In this document: piece by piece, positions 33,350-45,984 of the stretch
Numbering within the stretch: position 1 is the first letter of the stretch
How the letters are laid out: every line of letters begins with the position of its first letter
NCBI GenBank assembly: GCA_009667805.1
Contig: CM019064.1
Span: 382,058,549-382,122,548 of the forward strand
Direction of reading: 5' to 3'
DNA: 64,000 nucleotides
Source: Leptobrachium leishanense
Taxonomy: Eukaryota; Chordata; Amphibia; Anura; Megophryidae
Translations under genes and position numbers: made by a program
Notes under the pieces: model-generated
Told to the model about the DNA's origin: nothing
The model's input: the letters and a program-made list of their open reading frames with translations, nothing else
The model's database searches: none

Positions 33350-34182
33350 GGGCCCTATTACATTCTTCACGCAAAAATGCACGGTAAACGCTGGAATTAA
33401 TAATCCTCGCGCATTATTTCATCCGTCAAAAAATAACGCGCGTTATTTAAAAATTCTACACATGGATTGGCCAACGTCAGTGCTTTTTTTCTGGACAAAT
33501 AGGTGGGGGTACTCTCAGGCCTGGGAAAAAACTGATTATTATGACTATTTTCATGTCCTCATAAACAATAGTTGTAGTTCAGGAAAACAAAAACAAACAA
33601 AAAAGCGCATGTATTAACGCTGCGAGCAGAAATCGGTGTGTGGACTGTTTTTTCAAGCGATTCAGCCAATCAGAATTAAGAACCACAATTATCTCCCGTT
33701 AAGTTTTTGCGCCTGTCAAAGTCAATCTGAGTATATATGCTGCAGCAATAATAAAAACACGTACAACTTCTCCATTTTATTGTTTGGGTATGTGTAGAAT
33801 GTGTAACTATACTTTGCTGTATTTTTATTTTTGGGCTGGTGTATTTGGGTTCGGCCAGAATGTTCAGATTAGCCATTAACACCAGGTTTTAGAAGTCTTT
33901 AAAATTATGCGCGCAAACGCTGTGCGTTAAATTTTGCACATAGAATGTAATACCATCCGCGTACCAGCGCACAATTGCATTTGCGCTCACAATGTTAAGC
34001 ATAGGACGTGCGCAGTACAGTACGCTCGCGCAGCGTTCACGCAGGCTCACCCGCGGTAGACGATTACGTGCGTTTGTTGCACTGAGATTGTAATACGACA
34101 TTCAGCGAAAAGGGTTTTGCCCCTCACGTTAATGCATTTTTGCGCCGGCGCAAATGTTTGCACGAAGATTGTAATAGGGCCC
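33350..34182. mobile_element. GGGCCC-family MITE, copy 1 (833 bp)
   Basis: Termini GGGCCCTATTACATTCTTCA and (inverse) TGCACGAAGATTGTAATAGG then GCCC. GTA flanks both ends (33347-33349 and 34183-34185), a 3-bp target duplication. It is GC/CG-rich in short palindromic motifs (CGCGCGTT, GCGCAAA). Compared with its relatives near 49.7, 52.6, 56.8 and 58 kb, it has about 110 extra bases at 33480-33600. No transposase reading frame. Confidence 0.9.
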
Positions 34183-34619
34183 GTAATTTCTTACATGGAT
34201 AAAGTCATCCCACTTCTTATAGATATTTGTCTATAGCGACAGTGATACCTAATTCACAGGTAATACAGCTGAAACATTTAAAAAGGGAGAAATAAAGCTT
34301 TTAGCAGTAATATTTTGTTTTTGCAGACCTTATTGCTTCTTCTAGAATTTTTTTTATTTTATTCTTGAGGTTAGAAGTCTGTGGAAAACGTTGTAGAAAA
34401 GGATCGGGTGTACGTTTTAAATATATTTAGAGAGCACAAACATAACGAAAGCCAGAACAAGAGCCCAAATTTGAAAAAGCACCATTAAAAAGAAAAAAAT
34501 GTTTTATCAACTGGGGGCTGGAATCCGTGATTTCCACCAAAAACATATATGAAAGGAAATCCATTATTATTTAGAATTTGAGCAGAGTCCTCTTTTCCTG
34601 CCATTCTCTATGTGTCAAA

Positions 34620-35045
34620 CTTGTTATTTATTTATAAAGTATTTTACCAGGAAGGATACATTGAGATTTCTCTCATTTTCAAGTATGTCCTGGGTTCAAG
34701 AACATCGAATGGTTACAGGCGTTACAGAAATACAAAGTAATAAAATGCAAGATATTAAAAAAAACAACACAGATATACAGATTAACACAGAAAATAAATA
34801 TGTAGGAAATATAGTCACTATGTTACATGTTTACAGGTGCATTCTGTATCGAGATATGTTAATAGAGATCTCTTGAGTGACTTAAGACTGGGGGAAGATT
34901 TGATGGCGTCTGGGAGGTTATTCCATAACTACGGCGCTCTGTAGGAAAATGAGAGTTGTTAATATCATGTTTGTTTTGTTCCACCCTTTGTACAGTACTG
35001 TGGAATATGCTGGTGTTTATAAATAATTGTAAACGTAAATAAAAT
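34620..35045 (-). mobile_element. LINE 3' end including the end of its ORF
   Basis: From the (TTTA)n end at 34620 the minus strand reads upstream through the common tail into a coding stretch at about 34930-34830: WNNLPDAIKSSPSLKSL then KRSLLTYLDTECTCKHVT and a stop. WNxLP followed by a basic C-terminus is the normal end of jockey/CR1-superfamily ORF2 proteins. This identifies the recurring tail as a LINE 3' UTR. A separate L2-like tail ('gtacagtactgtggaatatg') lies at 34985-35045 on the plus strand. Confidence 0.8.
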
Positions 35046-37783
35046 AAAAAAATATATTTAATAGCAGGTGGATTGAGAACTCTGCCTACAGTTACACAAA
35101 AATGATTTATTTTTGTCTGGAAAAACTGTATATTGATTCAATTATCCCATTTTCCCCTCCATGTAGATCATGGACTAAAGAGGGATGTGTGAGATATTTG
35201 AACTCAATGGATTTTATTTTCAGCTGAAATAATACGTTATACTATAATAATACTACTACTAAATCGCTATGCAAAGGTTAAATGAAAATAAATCTGTATT
35301 TTAATTTTACATTTATAGAAACATAATCAGCAGCTCTCATCACTATAATTGTTTTTGGACAGAAAAGTGATATTCCGAGTTAAGCCATATATCCAATATC
35401 CACAGTTCTTGGTTTTATTTGCTCCTAATAATTTATATTCTTCTGCTTTACCTGCATGACCGTAATTGTATAGAACACGAAGAAGATCAAATGGAAATAA
35501 TCTTCATAAACATAATGTAAATAAAGGACACACAACGTTTAATTAAGTGATATGGTTAATTCCCAGGTATTTGATGTCAAGTTTTATAGAAACATAAAAC
35601 AAACCCAGATACAATGACACAATCGTCCTATAATCCTTAGGTGTGACATAAATATGCAGGAAAGTTTTAGAAGCAGAAAGTGTCATGTGCCGGGAGGAAA
35701 GCGGCAGTAGACGAGGCGACCTTCGCATGAGTTACAAATGAGCCCCTTGGTGCGGTGCGCACATACTGCAAGGTAATCCGAAATGCTGATTTTACTGGAA
35801 GACCCAAGGTGTTCTCAGTATAGGCCATTAGGTTTCTTTTGTTGTGTCTTTCATCCTTCAGGGGTTTTAAAAGGAGTTGTGAGAGGGGTAATAATCTCGC
35901 AGAACCTCTCATTAATTACTAGGAACCAGAAATAACAAACCTTATTTAGCACTTTTTTTTCCCATCCTCATTTATTTCTAACTTTCATAAAAAATTTACA
36001 CTCAGCCAGTGTAATTCTTTAACGGATATGTGGGGCGCCCTGGAATTAAATTAGTCTGTATTCAGTTTATTTAATTTTTTAAAATTATTTAATCTTGAAA
36101 TAAAATATGAAAGTAAGGGCAGCAGAATAATTAAACTGCAATATAAGGAGGATTCCTCAGTGTCCACGTAGCAGGACACAGCTTGTAAACAAGGCAATAT
36201 AAGAATATGTGAAAGAGAGCAAAGAAAAGGAAATGGACTATAAAGGGAAGAAAAGTGGAGGGTCAGTCTTCAAAGCATGTCCAGGAATGAGGCAGGGCTC
36301 ATGGTCTTCAGTGTGACACGGACATGTATACAGGCAGCCATCCCAAAGTCAAAGTCGGATACCAATCTGCTGTTTGCCCACACATTCTGGGTAATGGTGT
36401 GCCCTACAAAAGAAGGCCCACATCCGATCTGCTCCTTGCAGGATCAGCAAGCAGTTCCAGGGACACAAGAGAAGGTGGAATTTGCATCTGAGGCATCATG
36501 CTATCCCGCCACCAAGTTGTCAATGATGACCAAAAGCTAGGGACCCATCTGGAGATATGAGTAGCTCAACGGGCAGATCGGCTAGTGCTGTAGGATCAAC
36601 ACACACAGCACCGCCATAGCTAGCTGTCCCCACTCCACCACGACACTATTGCCTACAGGCCCCCACTGTTCTTTCTGGGTAAGTTACCATGCACCCGTTC
36701 TCGGTCCTCCAGACCTCATGCAGCTCTGATAATATAGGACACAGTTCCCCTTTCATCAGGGGCAACACAGGCAGCGAATCCCCATCGTCTCTTGGCCATG
36801 TATCTCTGGTGCAAACAGATACTGGAAACAAAGCAACATACTGCTGGTATGGACTCCAGGTAACATAGAACTCGGAAGAAAGAAGTGTGACCCTGCACAA
36901 GCACTACGTGAGCTCAAGTAGGCAAAGGTGAGCTAGGGCCATGACATGACACTGCTACAGCTCCTATAGAAAGTACAGGAGCTGTTAACTTCCAGTAAGC
37001 AGCCACTAAAACCATGCCGCAAACAAAACTTGGTTGGAGTTGCGGCTCGAGCATTTAACGAGTGGAAGTAGCTGCGAATAGGGCCACATGTTTTTCGGAA
37101 AGAAAAATGTTGAGAAAATCATTGTTCACTTAAAATTAACAGTGAAGTAACTCACTATCCTTATGGAAGGTGCAGGTTTTCCAATTTATTTACTGTCATG
37201 ATGTGGACAGCTAAACACTTTGAAAGAAATACTAGGAGAACCTTACAAGCATAGCAACCATAGTAAACCCATTGATTTTTTTGTTGGAAAACTCAAATTT
37301 AAGTGGCAACTGTGAATGAACTCCAAACTCGCACATGAAGGACTACATAACAAATTTATGTTTATAAATCCCTTAAAAAAATACTTATTTTTAAAATTTC
37401 TTCCTCCGTAATCAGCAATGGCGAACCTATGGCACACATGCCACTGCTGACAAGCAGGACCCTCTTTGCTGGTATGTGTGCCATTAGTTCACCATCGGCA
37501 GGGCTTTTTTTCTGCCGTTGATCACGGTACTTAGTACCAACAGGGTAGACGCTCCTCCGCTAGGAAGTCTGCAGCCCATGGTAGAAGTTCTGCTGATTGA
37601 CGCCAGCCTGGGTGTGATGGCGTCAGATGTGTGACTTCCTCTCCCTGCCTGGCAGGGAATTCCCTATAGAGCAGGGAATTTCCGATGGATGAGATACATG
37701 GGTCATTTGGACACATATAATAGGGGTGTGTAGGCGCATGTATAGATATATGAAAATAGCATTGTGTAGGTCCGCGTAAGGGT
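35046..37783. other. No gene recognised; possible unclassified repeat at 36.27-37.10 kb
   Basis: 35050-36250 is AT-rich and featureless to me. 36270-37100 is GC-richer, and open frames there show no domain; its even composition could be a decayed retroelement, but no termini or motif support this. From 37690 the motif 'ggggtgtgtagg' recurs on either side of the hAT at 37792. Confidence 0.4.
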
Positions 37784-37791
37784 GTGTAGGC

Positions 37792-38511
37792 CAGTGACGT
37801 TCGGTGAAGCCAGTGGCAGGTGAGGTACTGGCTAGTATCAGAGCCAGATATACGCAGGTTACATACAGTAGGTTCAGTGCTCTTCAGGATTTAGCTGCCC
37901 CTCAGTGCTCCACAGGATCTGGCTCCCCAGGAATCCCAGAATCTAACTGCTCTTAGTGCTCCCCGGGATCCGGCCGCTCTCAGCTCCCAAGGATCTGCAT
38001 TGTCCACTCCAGGCAGCCGAGTGTCTCACTGAGGCCACACCCTAAGCACAGCCCCGTGCCCTCTGACTATGCGAGACAGGACAGTCACATGACTGTCCTG
38101 CGTCAATGAATGCATGAGAGGCCTGCAGGTTGTTTTATGAATGGCTTAGACCAATGGCTCTTTCCCATTGGTCCAAGGTATTCCATTGCTCTCCCAGTAC
38201 CTCTGAGGCTCTGAGAGAGCAATGTTCAGGAAGTGGGCAGTGCTTGGACGTCTGTCCATTGAACACACTCGCCGTGCTGCAGACTTTGTGGCAGCATACG
38301 CGATTTGCATTGCATACTGCTATGCAAATTGCATAGGGCCAGCTCAGGCTGCTGCATAAAAAAAATACAATGTGCGGCGTGTGCAGAGGACGGATGGAAC
38401 CAACGGCAGGGGAACACAAAGCAGGTGAGTTTTTTTATTTTATTATTTCAGCAGCACTTAATGGCACTTAATGGCTCTGCCTCACCTGCCGCCCCTGACG
38501 GCATGTCCCTG
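37792..38511. mobile_element. hAT element, 720 bp, non-autonomous
   Basis: Left end CAGTGACGTTCGGTGA and inner 'ggcaggtgaggtactgg'. The right end is the inverse with changes: 'ctgcctcacctgccgcccct', 'gacggcatgtccctg'. Eight bases outside match at seven positions (GTGTAGGC at 37784-37791, GTGTAGGT at 38512-38519), as expected for hAT. Internally there is a hairpin TTAGACCAATGG / CCATTGGTCCAA at 38145-38176. No transposase. Confidence 0.85.
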
Positions 38512-38519
38512 GTGTAGGT

Positions 38520-39139
38520 GACATATAGGTATAAAATAGGGGTGTGTAGGCATATAATAGTGGTTTGAGTCTATTGGACTAATTGCAGGGTTGGCACTTT
38601 GAGACACATAAGTTGGTTTAGTGATCCAGTTTGGGCACTCGGGCTCAAAAACATTTTCCATCACTGTCTGAGACAGATGGACCTATTCACTAAAACTAGT
38701 GCGAATTATACAGCCAAGTGAACCTAGCGAGGCTGGCTATTGTAATCCTACAGTAATCTCTAAATGTCCTAGGTGTGCACAGAGGTTTGCTAGCTGGATC
38801 AATTAATCCAGCTTGCCCACATTTTAGGTGTCTCTCTACAAGTTTTGGTTCTGATAAGGAGTTTGAAAACTGTGATTATTTACAACTTGTAGGGAATAAA
38901 TATTTTATATGTGCACATCCTTAAATATGGGCTGTGCATGCCTACACCAAAAGGTATAATCTATTTAAACTTTCATGCTTCAGATACTGTACAGTGTCCC
39001 TACAATGATCCAAGCTTTGCTGCACTTAGTAGACATGAGAATAATAAATAAAAATGGTCAAATTTCCTGCTCATGAGAATTATTTTTGCTGAAGTTGTTC
39101 AGTGTAATTCTCAATGGGATTTCCGCCATAGTTTCCGCT
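38520..39139. other. No gene seen
   Basis: Begins with the GTGTGTAGG-like repeats that flank the hAT; the remainder is AT-rich without recognisable features. Confidence 0.45.
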
Positions 39140-40770
39140 AATGTTTTTCTTAAAAATTCTTTATTTATAAAAGATTTAAAATGGCAAGCAGGGCAAATTA
39201 CATAAAAAAAGAAAAGACGTCACACAGGTCCAGCATGTATAAAGGCAACATACAATGAACAGAAGAATTATAAATGAGAAACATAAAAATAGTCACCAAT
39301 GGAAAGTGGGGAAAAAGTAAAAAGGGGGTTGGAAAGGGAAAGGAACACCCTTTCAAAAGGTAGTGGCACTCACCAGCACTCCACCAAACCACTGCAGAGG
39401 TTCAGAGCGCCGAGAAGAGGCCCCAGGGTAAGGGCAGCCCCAGGGCCAGAAGGTCAGCAAGAGCCTAGGTGGCAGCCCAATGGCGTACCTGGGAGAAACC
39501 CCTGTTCCAGTGGAAAAAGGAAAAAACAAAAGGAGGGGGAACAGGGTCAGGAGGAGGTGGGGACTCCATACTCAAACCACTGTCCAAAAAGGTGTCTCAA
39601 TAGAAATAAGGAAATAGAGAAACGAAAAACTCAGAAAAAACTCCAAGCCAAGGCAAAAGAACAACAAAGTCTGAACAAGGGGGAAAAACACTCAGTCCGG
39701 TTCCTGCGGATGAGAGGGGGAACCAGCTGACGACGCCCCTCCATCCCGATCCAGTGGAGAAGCAGTCAGACCCAGCACCCGGAGATAGATATCCGCCTAC
39801 TCCAATGTGGCTGCCAAGACAGTGTGCCCATCACCGCAGAAACTCGACAAAGTGGCAAGCGTCCCCCACCTGTAGCAAATGTTGTGGGCCCGCAGGATTT
39901 AAGTGGCAGGTCTAAAAAGTCTCCGATTTGCCAAAACAAAAAAGGCAGATCCCTATAAACTACACTTTTTACATTACATTACATTTACATTTTTACAGCG
40001 ATGTCGCACTTCCAAGGACACTACTGCTGACTGCAATCGACTGACCTGCCTCTGAAGCGCGTGCAGGTTAGAAGAGTTCGTGGCCTGCCTCCCGCAATCT
40101 CCTGCGTACTCATCTGGACTTCCTCTTTCAGGATCCGGATTGCAGCAAGGCCGACGTCAAGGGACCGAAGATTGGCTTGCCAGGAGGACATGGTGTCTGC
40201 CAATAAGGTGCATAAATCCATCCGTATAGTTGGGAGATCGTCATGCGCCATCCCAGGCAGTCCCGCCGGCGAGACAGGTGACATATTCGGAGTAACTGCT
40301 CCAACTGGGGTAACGACAGCAGGATCGAGCAGATCAAGAGGCGGTTGTTGCCGACTTTGCCCCCTCCAGCGAGATCCAGATGTCTGGGGTGTGGGGGCCC
40401 TCCACTACCCCACTGCCTTTAGATTTCCTGCCCATCAGAGAACCGTGAAGCATGGACAGGGTCTAGACCACAACAGGCCTCGAAAATGGCGACAGGCTTC
40501 CAGCAGTGCCAACGAGCACAGCTGAAACATGTCCTGCTGGTCCGGAGGGGGGGACAAATCGGGCTCCAGAACAGTCTGACACTGGAAGGTGAATTCACTA
40601 GGATTTCCACAACTGAGGATGTATTGCAGAGGTCTGATAGAACACGTCTGCACCCACTTGCAGCTGGCCACGTTCCCAACCAATGTTTTTTAGCATAGAC
40701 CTCAAATGTAGTTGCCACCATTTTTTCCGCCCCAAACGTTTTGGGCACAATAGAATACAAGGTGATAACT
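39140..40770 (-). mobile_element. Tx1/L1-like LINE remnant (5' UTR and ORF1)
   Basis: On the minus strand, a leader containing 'ggcggaaaaaatggtggcaa' (about 40730) leads to an ATG at about 40436 and then MGRKSKGSG, the basic N-terminus usual for such ORF1 proteins. A further frame (40284-40021) gives LPTIRMDLCTLLADTMSSWQ and AAIRILKEEVQMSTQEI, similar in layout to the coiled coil at 16.4 kb. At least one frameshift separates the two. The region below 40020 lacks recognisable endonuclease or RT and ends in a T-rich (minus strand) tail. Assignment is tentative. Confidence 0.5.
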
Positions 40771-43284
40771 ACAGAGAATAGTAAAAGTAAAGTAGCCTTA
40801 TAATAAAACTAAATAAGGCAAATAATAGTCTGACAAGGTGAAGTAGTCAAAATTAAATTGTAATGTCCTTGATAGTACAGAGGAAGAAGGGAAGAAAAGA
40901 GCAAAGTAAAAAAAATGGGGAGAGCACTACAGCCAGGGGCCACTAAGCACTTAATAAATTAGCTTATAAAGTCATTAAATCAAATCAGCCAACCTTCGAT
41001 CCAATATCGAATAAAAATCAGAGAAGGCCTGATGAGGTCAACCCATCTACATGAAACAAAGTTGTCATCCATCAGATTGAAATGATTGTACTGTGGTAGA
41101 ATGCAGGAAATCAAAGGAAATATTATGAAAAGAAAGGATCAGCGATAGGAAGTAATTGAAGAGGATATGGTGGGCGAGTAACAAGAAGGGAGGGTGAGAA
41201 AAACAAGGGAGGAAGAAAGAAACAAAATGACAAAAAGGGGACGCATAGGGAGAGAACAAGGACATGGAAATGAGATACACTGTATTTTTAGTCAACGTTG
41301 TACAGCCTTATTTTTACCTTTGTGAGCAGCTACAATGAACATAGTTGATGCAACGGTGCTTAGCGAATAACCTTCAAGTGTTACATGCATGGAGCCAATA
41401 CTACAATACAGCATTAGAGGATCCACTGGAGGGGGCACTGGGAGCATGTGTTCCCCTGAGCTTCAATCCTATTTTAGGAGATACAGAGTTCTTTGAACCT
41501 CTGTGTCTCTGGTTTCTTATACTCTACAAGGTCAAGTGAGGTGTCTGGCCACAGTCTGGCCTTTTCAATGATATCAAGCACGACCATGTAAAGTTTAAGT
41601 CTAAAAATGTGTGTGGGTAGAATACTTTCTCATGTATTGTTCTACAGAACGGACATTGTCCGCTTTTCACTTATCAGGCAAACAATGCTGCTGCACTTAC
41701 GAAGTGAACACCAGGTGTTAACCAAAATTGATAGAGTGCCCCTCCCGAAACGTGTGTCTGGATCCTGGATGCCCTTGCAATAAGGTCCTCCTTTTCATTG
41801 TTTTTAGTTGCAGAGTTAAGGCTGTAAAATAAATTTATGACATTGTTTTAGAATTTTTTTCCCCAGTGAATCAGAATATTTAGACCCTGTGCTTAAGTGG
41901 TTGACACGGAAGTGTATAAAGCATATTAAGCACTGGTAATAACTATCATGTAGTAGCATACTTTGTTTAGCATTATCTGATGCAGCATAATAGTCATCCC
42001 ATCTTTATCAGCCAAAAATTAAATCACTTATTTCGTGATGATGCAATAAATTACTCCAACCCCAATAGAATTCTAACACAGACAGACTGAAAAAACAGAC
42101 AACTGACATACATTTCCATTAGGAAAAAGAAAAGAAAATGCGATGAACGTGAACAAGTTACACATTTTTTAAAATATTGTCGGCTCATTGTACATGCATC
42201 TAGTGACTTAAATATTGAATCAACTAGTCCACTATTTTTAATAGCTAAATGCTGAAACGATGCCTGTAGCATTTTACCAAGGTTTTAGATTGAATTCTAT
42301 TTTGCAGTTGGGTTATACAGTACATTTAGCTTGGCGAGTATGTATTTTTTTCTTTTGTGATAATTAGTAGCCTACCTTATTTTTTCAAACAACACTATAG
42401 AAAGGAAAATGCCTTGGACTCACAATATACAGCGAGGGCACATTGACATGAGGATATTTTACAAGAGATAAGGTACATCGAGCATCACAGACGTGATCAA
42501 TCAAACACATGTGCACACAAGCTTCCCCCCTTTGAGAGTAAATTGTTTACGGGAAAGCGAATCTACAATTTTCAAGTAATAACCTTGACTTAACATATGG
42601 ACAGTCTTCTTGTTGACCTGTACATTCTACCTACAGCAACCTGCAATATATTTTAATAATGACATTTTGTTGAGGTTCATGTAATTAGATCTCAGCTCCA
42701 GCCATCCAGTGATAAAGGCAGGAGTATAAAATATAAAACCAAACATGAAAACAAATAAATAATAGACAAACACTGTATAAAACAAAGGACAGAGAAACAC
42801 TTAAACACATCCCGTGACAGCAGATGGGAAGCACGTAGTAAGTGTATGATGGCCAATATGAAACTGGAGACTTAGTTAATGGCCTCAAAATTACAAAAAA
42901 ATCAACATATTTTACCATACGCTAATACAAAAAGTACAGATTCCATGTCTTTGTATAAAATGTAAACAGATTAGTCCATTTAAGGTCAGTTTCTAATTGT
43001 AAGGAGAGTGGAGGGGTTTTCTGCTTTGCTTGCTTTAAATTCTGCCTCTAGATTGGAGAAAAACAGTGAGACACAAACAGAAACATATACTGAAATATAA
43101 AATTTGTTGAGGGACACGGAATCATCGCCTTCAATGCGAAAGAACCATCTTGCTTGAAAGCTGCAAAGTGAGTTTATTTTTTTTGAGTTGTGCACTCAAC
43201 ACCTCCTAGGTGTGAATCAGGATATCAACTCTCCCAAATAAATTGCACAGTTTGTGCTGTCTGGTCAAACACCAGTCATCATAT
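40771..43284. other. No gene recognised; one possible Penelope-like terminal motif
   Basis: Mostly AT-rich. At 41735-41760 the motif 'gcccctcccgaaacgtgtgt' resembles the 'gaaacgcgt' terminal segments often seen in Penelope-like elements, but nothing else supports one. No other feature is visible. Confidence 0.4.
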
Positions 43285-43815
43285 TATTATCATCCTTTAT
43301 TTATATAGCACCACAAATTCCACAGCGCATGTACAAAATCAGCTTACAAGGTGATGATACTGCATATGTATGATGACCTGATTCGGGGGGTCCCTGTTCC
43401 CAGGGGAACTTTCAATCTATGAGATGTACAAGTATTTTCTGAGGTAGGCGCATCCATATCGTTAGGTGTCTTGCCCAAGGACACTCGCTGGTGGTGTCCT
43501 CTGAGTGGGATCTAGTCGTCTTTCCATGATTGTAGAGCAGCGAACTGGTGATTAGGTTGAACCTGCTTCCTGTAAAGTCGAGACTTCTCCACAGTTGTAT
43601 TGGAGGGATGTGCTGAAAGTATTTTGACTTGCTTCTACACTGTCGAAGGGTAGAGACGTTACCACTGGACTCCACAGCCGATATTGTGTAATAGGCAAGT
43701 GGCATTAGGTGTCTTGTTCAAGGACACTTACTGGAGAGGTGGTCTGGCCGGGATTCAAACCTGGGTCTCCACGGTTATAGAGCAGTGCTGTCACCTCTAC
43801 TGCATCCAGCCGGTT
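43285..43815 (-). mobile_element. tRNA-derived SINE with two head-core units and an L2-like tail
   Basis: Read on the minus strand from about 43815: a tRNA-like head with 'tggatgcagtagagg' (A-box position) and GGTTTGAATCC (near-consensus B box), then a core 'agtgtccttgaacaagacac'. A second, weaker head follows ('tggagtccagtggtaacgtc', 'ggttcaacc') with a second core 'agtgtccttgggcaagacac'. The 3' end 'gtggaatttgtggtgctata' then 'aataaaggatgataataat' matches the L2-type tail. RNA polymerase III would read it from the boxes in the head, and L2 RT would copy it through the tail. Boundaries are approximate. Confidence 0.72.
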
Positions 43816-43826
43816 CAAACTCAATG

Positions 43827-44282
43827 CGCCCGATTGCAAAGCCCATGCAAAATGGGGACACTAACGAGGAAGACATGTGCCTGCAGGATCAGGCCTCCGT
43901 TCTCGCAGTGGGATGAGAGGTGAGCATCCGATTTATTGCTTGGGTTTTTAGGTGGTGATAAATGATTCTGCAAAAGCATTCTAATCATTTAACACCAGTT
44001 TTTAGGACACGGTAAAATTCGTTAAGCCCATCGCTGCGATAATTAGCGTTATGACTTTGTAATACCTTACTTATCCTATCACTAATTACTGATTGTGTTC
44101 CCAAGTTAAGTATAGGGTGCGCAAAGTACAGTATGCTCGCGCAAGCTAGCGCAATCACCGACGCGCTAACGGATTTCTACCATGTTTAATGTTAGGAAGG
44201 GGCATGCATTAAAGTCACTTACTCTGATGTTAATGCTTACATATCTGAATGCTGCAGTTAGCGGTCGGTATTAATCTAGCCC
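43827..44282. mobile_element. Decayed GGGC-type MITE
   Basis: Contains 'gcaaaatggggacactaacg' (as in 27183), 'aagttaagtatagggtgcgc' and 'gtatgctcgcgcaagctagc' (as in the GGGCCC family), and ends 'gtattaatctagccc'. It seems to be a mosaic or an old relative of both families. No clean target duplication. Confidence 0.5.
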
Positions 44283-44647
44283 TATGTGTCTTGTGCATTG
44301 GTCATATAGAGCTCCATATGGGTCAAGACGGAAGCTAGATTTGCTGAAGAAACCATCAGGTTGTTGAAGAAGTGAAAAGCCATTGTTCCTAAATTCAATT
44401 AAATACTGGGTACATAACAAGTCTATAAAAAGTTGCCAGGGTAGAATCCAAGCACCCGTGTATATACTAGTCATGTGTATTAAGCTGATTTGTGTGTCCT
44501 TTTAATGTGTCTAATGTGGGTTGGCTTTCTGTGTCATCTTTGTGTCCTCTTTTTGCTGATATTCATATCCAAGTGCTAAATAGCGCAAAGTATATTCAGA
44601 ATAAAAAATAAAAAATGTTGATTTAGTTTACTCATTTTACACATTAA

Positions 44648-45097
44648 GGCCCGTGTCAGACGAGCGTAGTGTTCACGTCCGTGATTGCGCCTAAAAGTAC
44701 GTCCGTGATAGCATGACAGAAAGCCCATTGGAGCCCGTTACACGAAGTACGTCCGCACTGAAATGTGGACGCACAACGGCCGCGGCCCACGGACGCAAGG
44801 CAGGCAAGAACGTACAACCGCTAGAACGGCCGCACAAAGTGCGCTGCGTCCGCAACGTCTGCATAGCTTTGTGTGTGAGTAATGGAACGTGGTCAGACGG
44901 ACTGCATTTATACGTCCAGCATTTTTCACGGACAAAATGGTTTTGCTTTTTATTTTATTTTCTCTCCTACATCCGTCAAAAATTTAACGTCAGTGAAAAA
45001 AACCGACTGTGTGGCCACTACTGTGTCTTCCGTACTGACGTACGTCCGTGTGCACGGACGTACAGTCTGTAGAAATCACGCTCGTCTAACCCTAGCC
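44648..45097. mobile_element. TAAGGC-type MITE, 450 bp
   Basis: Left end GGCCCGTGTCAGACGAGCGT and (inverse) right end ACGCTCGTCTAACCCTAGCC, preceded by TAA and followed by TTA. The interior is rich in ACGTCCG and its inverse, giving many small palindromes. A related 266-bp element at 54763 has the same 'gtcagacgagcgt' inverted ends. No ORF of a transposase. Confidence 0.82.
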
Positions 45098-45260
45098 TTA
45101 GGAAGGATGTATGATTGTGGATATTATCCAATATAAAGCCTTCTGGTTTTTAGGTTGTGAGATTATTGTTGAATGCATTACCATTGGAAAGTAAGTCTGC
45201 AGACATTTTAAAATAATACGTCAGGACGTTTGCATTGCTCTTGTTCTGTTTCCCGAGAGT

Positions 45261-45414
45261 TATTTATTTATTTATAAAGTATTTTACCAGGAAGGATACA
45301 TTGAGATTTCTCTTGTTTTCAAGTATGTCCTGGGTTCAAGAACATTGAAATGTTACAGTTACAGAAATACAAAGTAATAAATGCAAGATATTAAAAACAA
45401 AACACAAATATACA
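45261..45414 (-). mobile_element. LINE 3'-tail fragment
   Basis: Same tail family as at 6589: (TTTA)n, 'ttttaccaggaaggatacat', 'gtcctgggttcaagaacatt' and 'aaatgcaagatattaaaaac'. Very similar to the 6589 copy. Confidence 0.9.
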
Positions 45415-45431
45415 GCGTTCAGAGACACTAA

Positions 45432-45748
45432 GGCCCCGTTCACACCTAGCCGTTTTAACGCGCGTTTGTGCACGCTTTAAAACGCATGAACGGGGAAATC
45501 CCATGCTTTGCTATGGGCCCCGTTCAGACCTAAGCGTTTTAAAGCGCCCAGGAGCGCGCTTTAAAACGGCTGACCCAAAAAGAAGTTCGGGAGCTTATTT
45601 TCGGGCATACAGCAGCGCGTTCACGGTCATATCATAGCCGCGAACGAGCTGCAATGCGCGTTCACACGTTTTTTTGTATGCGCGAACGCGCGTAAAAAAA
45701 ACGCGCGCATTGCGCGACGCAGCGCTACGCCCAAGTGTGAACCCAGCC
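45432..45748. mobile_element. TAAGGC-type MITE, 317 bp, CGCG-rich
   Basis: Left GGCCCCGTTCACACCTAGC and right 'caagtgtgaacccagcc' are inverted ends; TAA precedes and TTA follows. The interior is unusually rich in CG-containing words (AACGCGCGTT, GCGCGTTCGC-like), including inverse pairs such as 'cccgttcacacctagccg' with 'cccgttcagacctaagcg'. Non-coding. Confidence 0.82.
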
Positions 45749-45981
45749 TTAGAGAAATTTTGTCTTTGTTGAAATTTTCACTATTGAAAATGAGTATATA
45801 TGATTTTTTATTGTCAGGAGGAATTCTCTTTTCATGTTGTTATAGAGTTCTACAAAAGTGAGCTATTTTATTATATATCATGGGTGTGCTTCACCACTTG
45901 TTATCTGTTTGTGTATATATTTGTGGGTGGTTTCGGGCAGTTCCACCTATTTTGTGTATAGCGAGCGACAGTGATTTTTTA

Positions 45982-45984
<3 letters not shown>

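Noticed and set aside
36270..37100. Endogenous retroelement or gene fragment in the GC-richer stretch
   Set aside because: No LTR, protease, RT or other motif could be recognised in any frame.
43730..43815. A tRNA gene
   Set aside because: The B box is present but the sequence does not close into a proper acceptor stem and is followed by a SINE core and L2-like tail.
44713..45136. 119- and 84-codon frames in the 44.6-kb MITE
   Set aside because: They lie within a CG-rich non-coding transposon and show no transposase motif.
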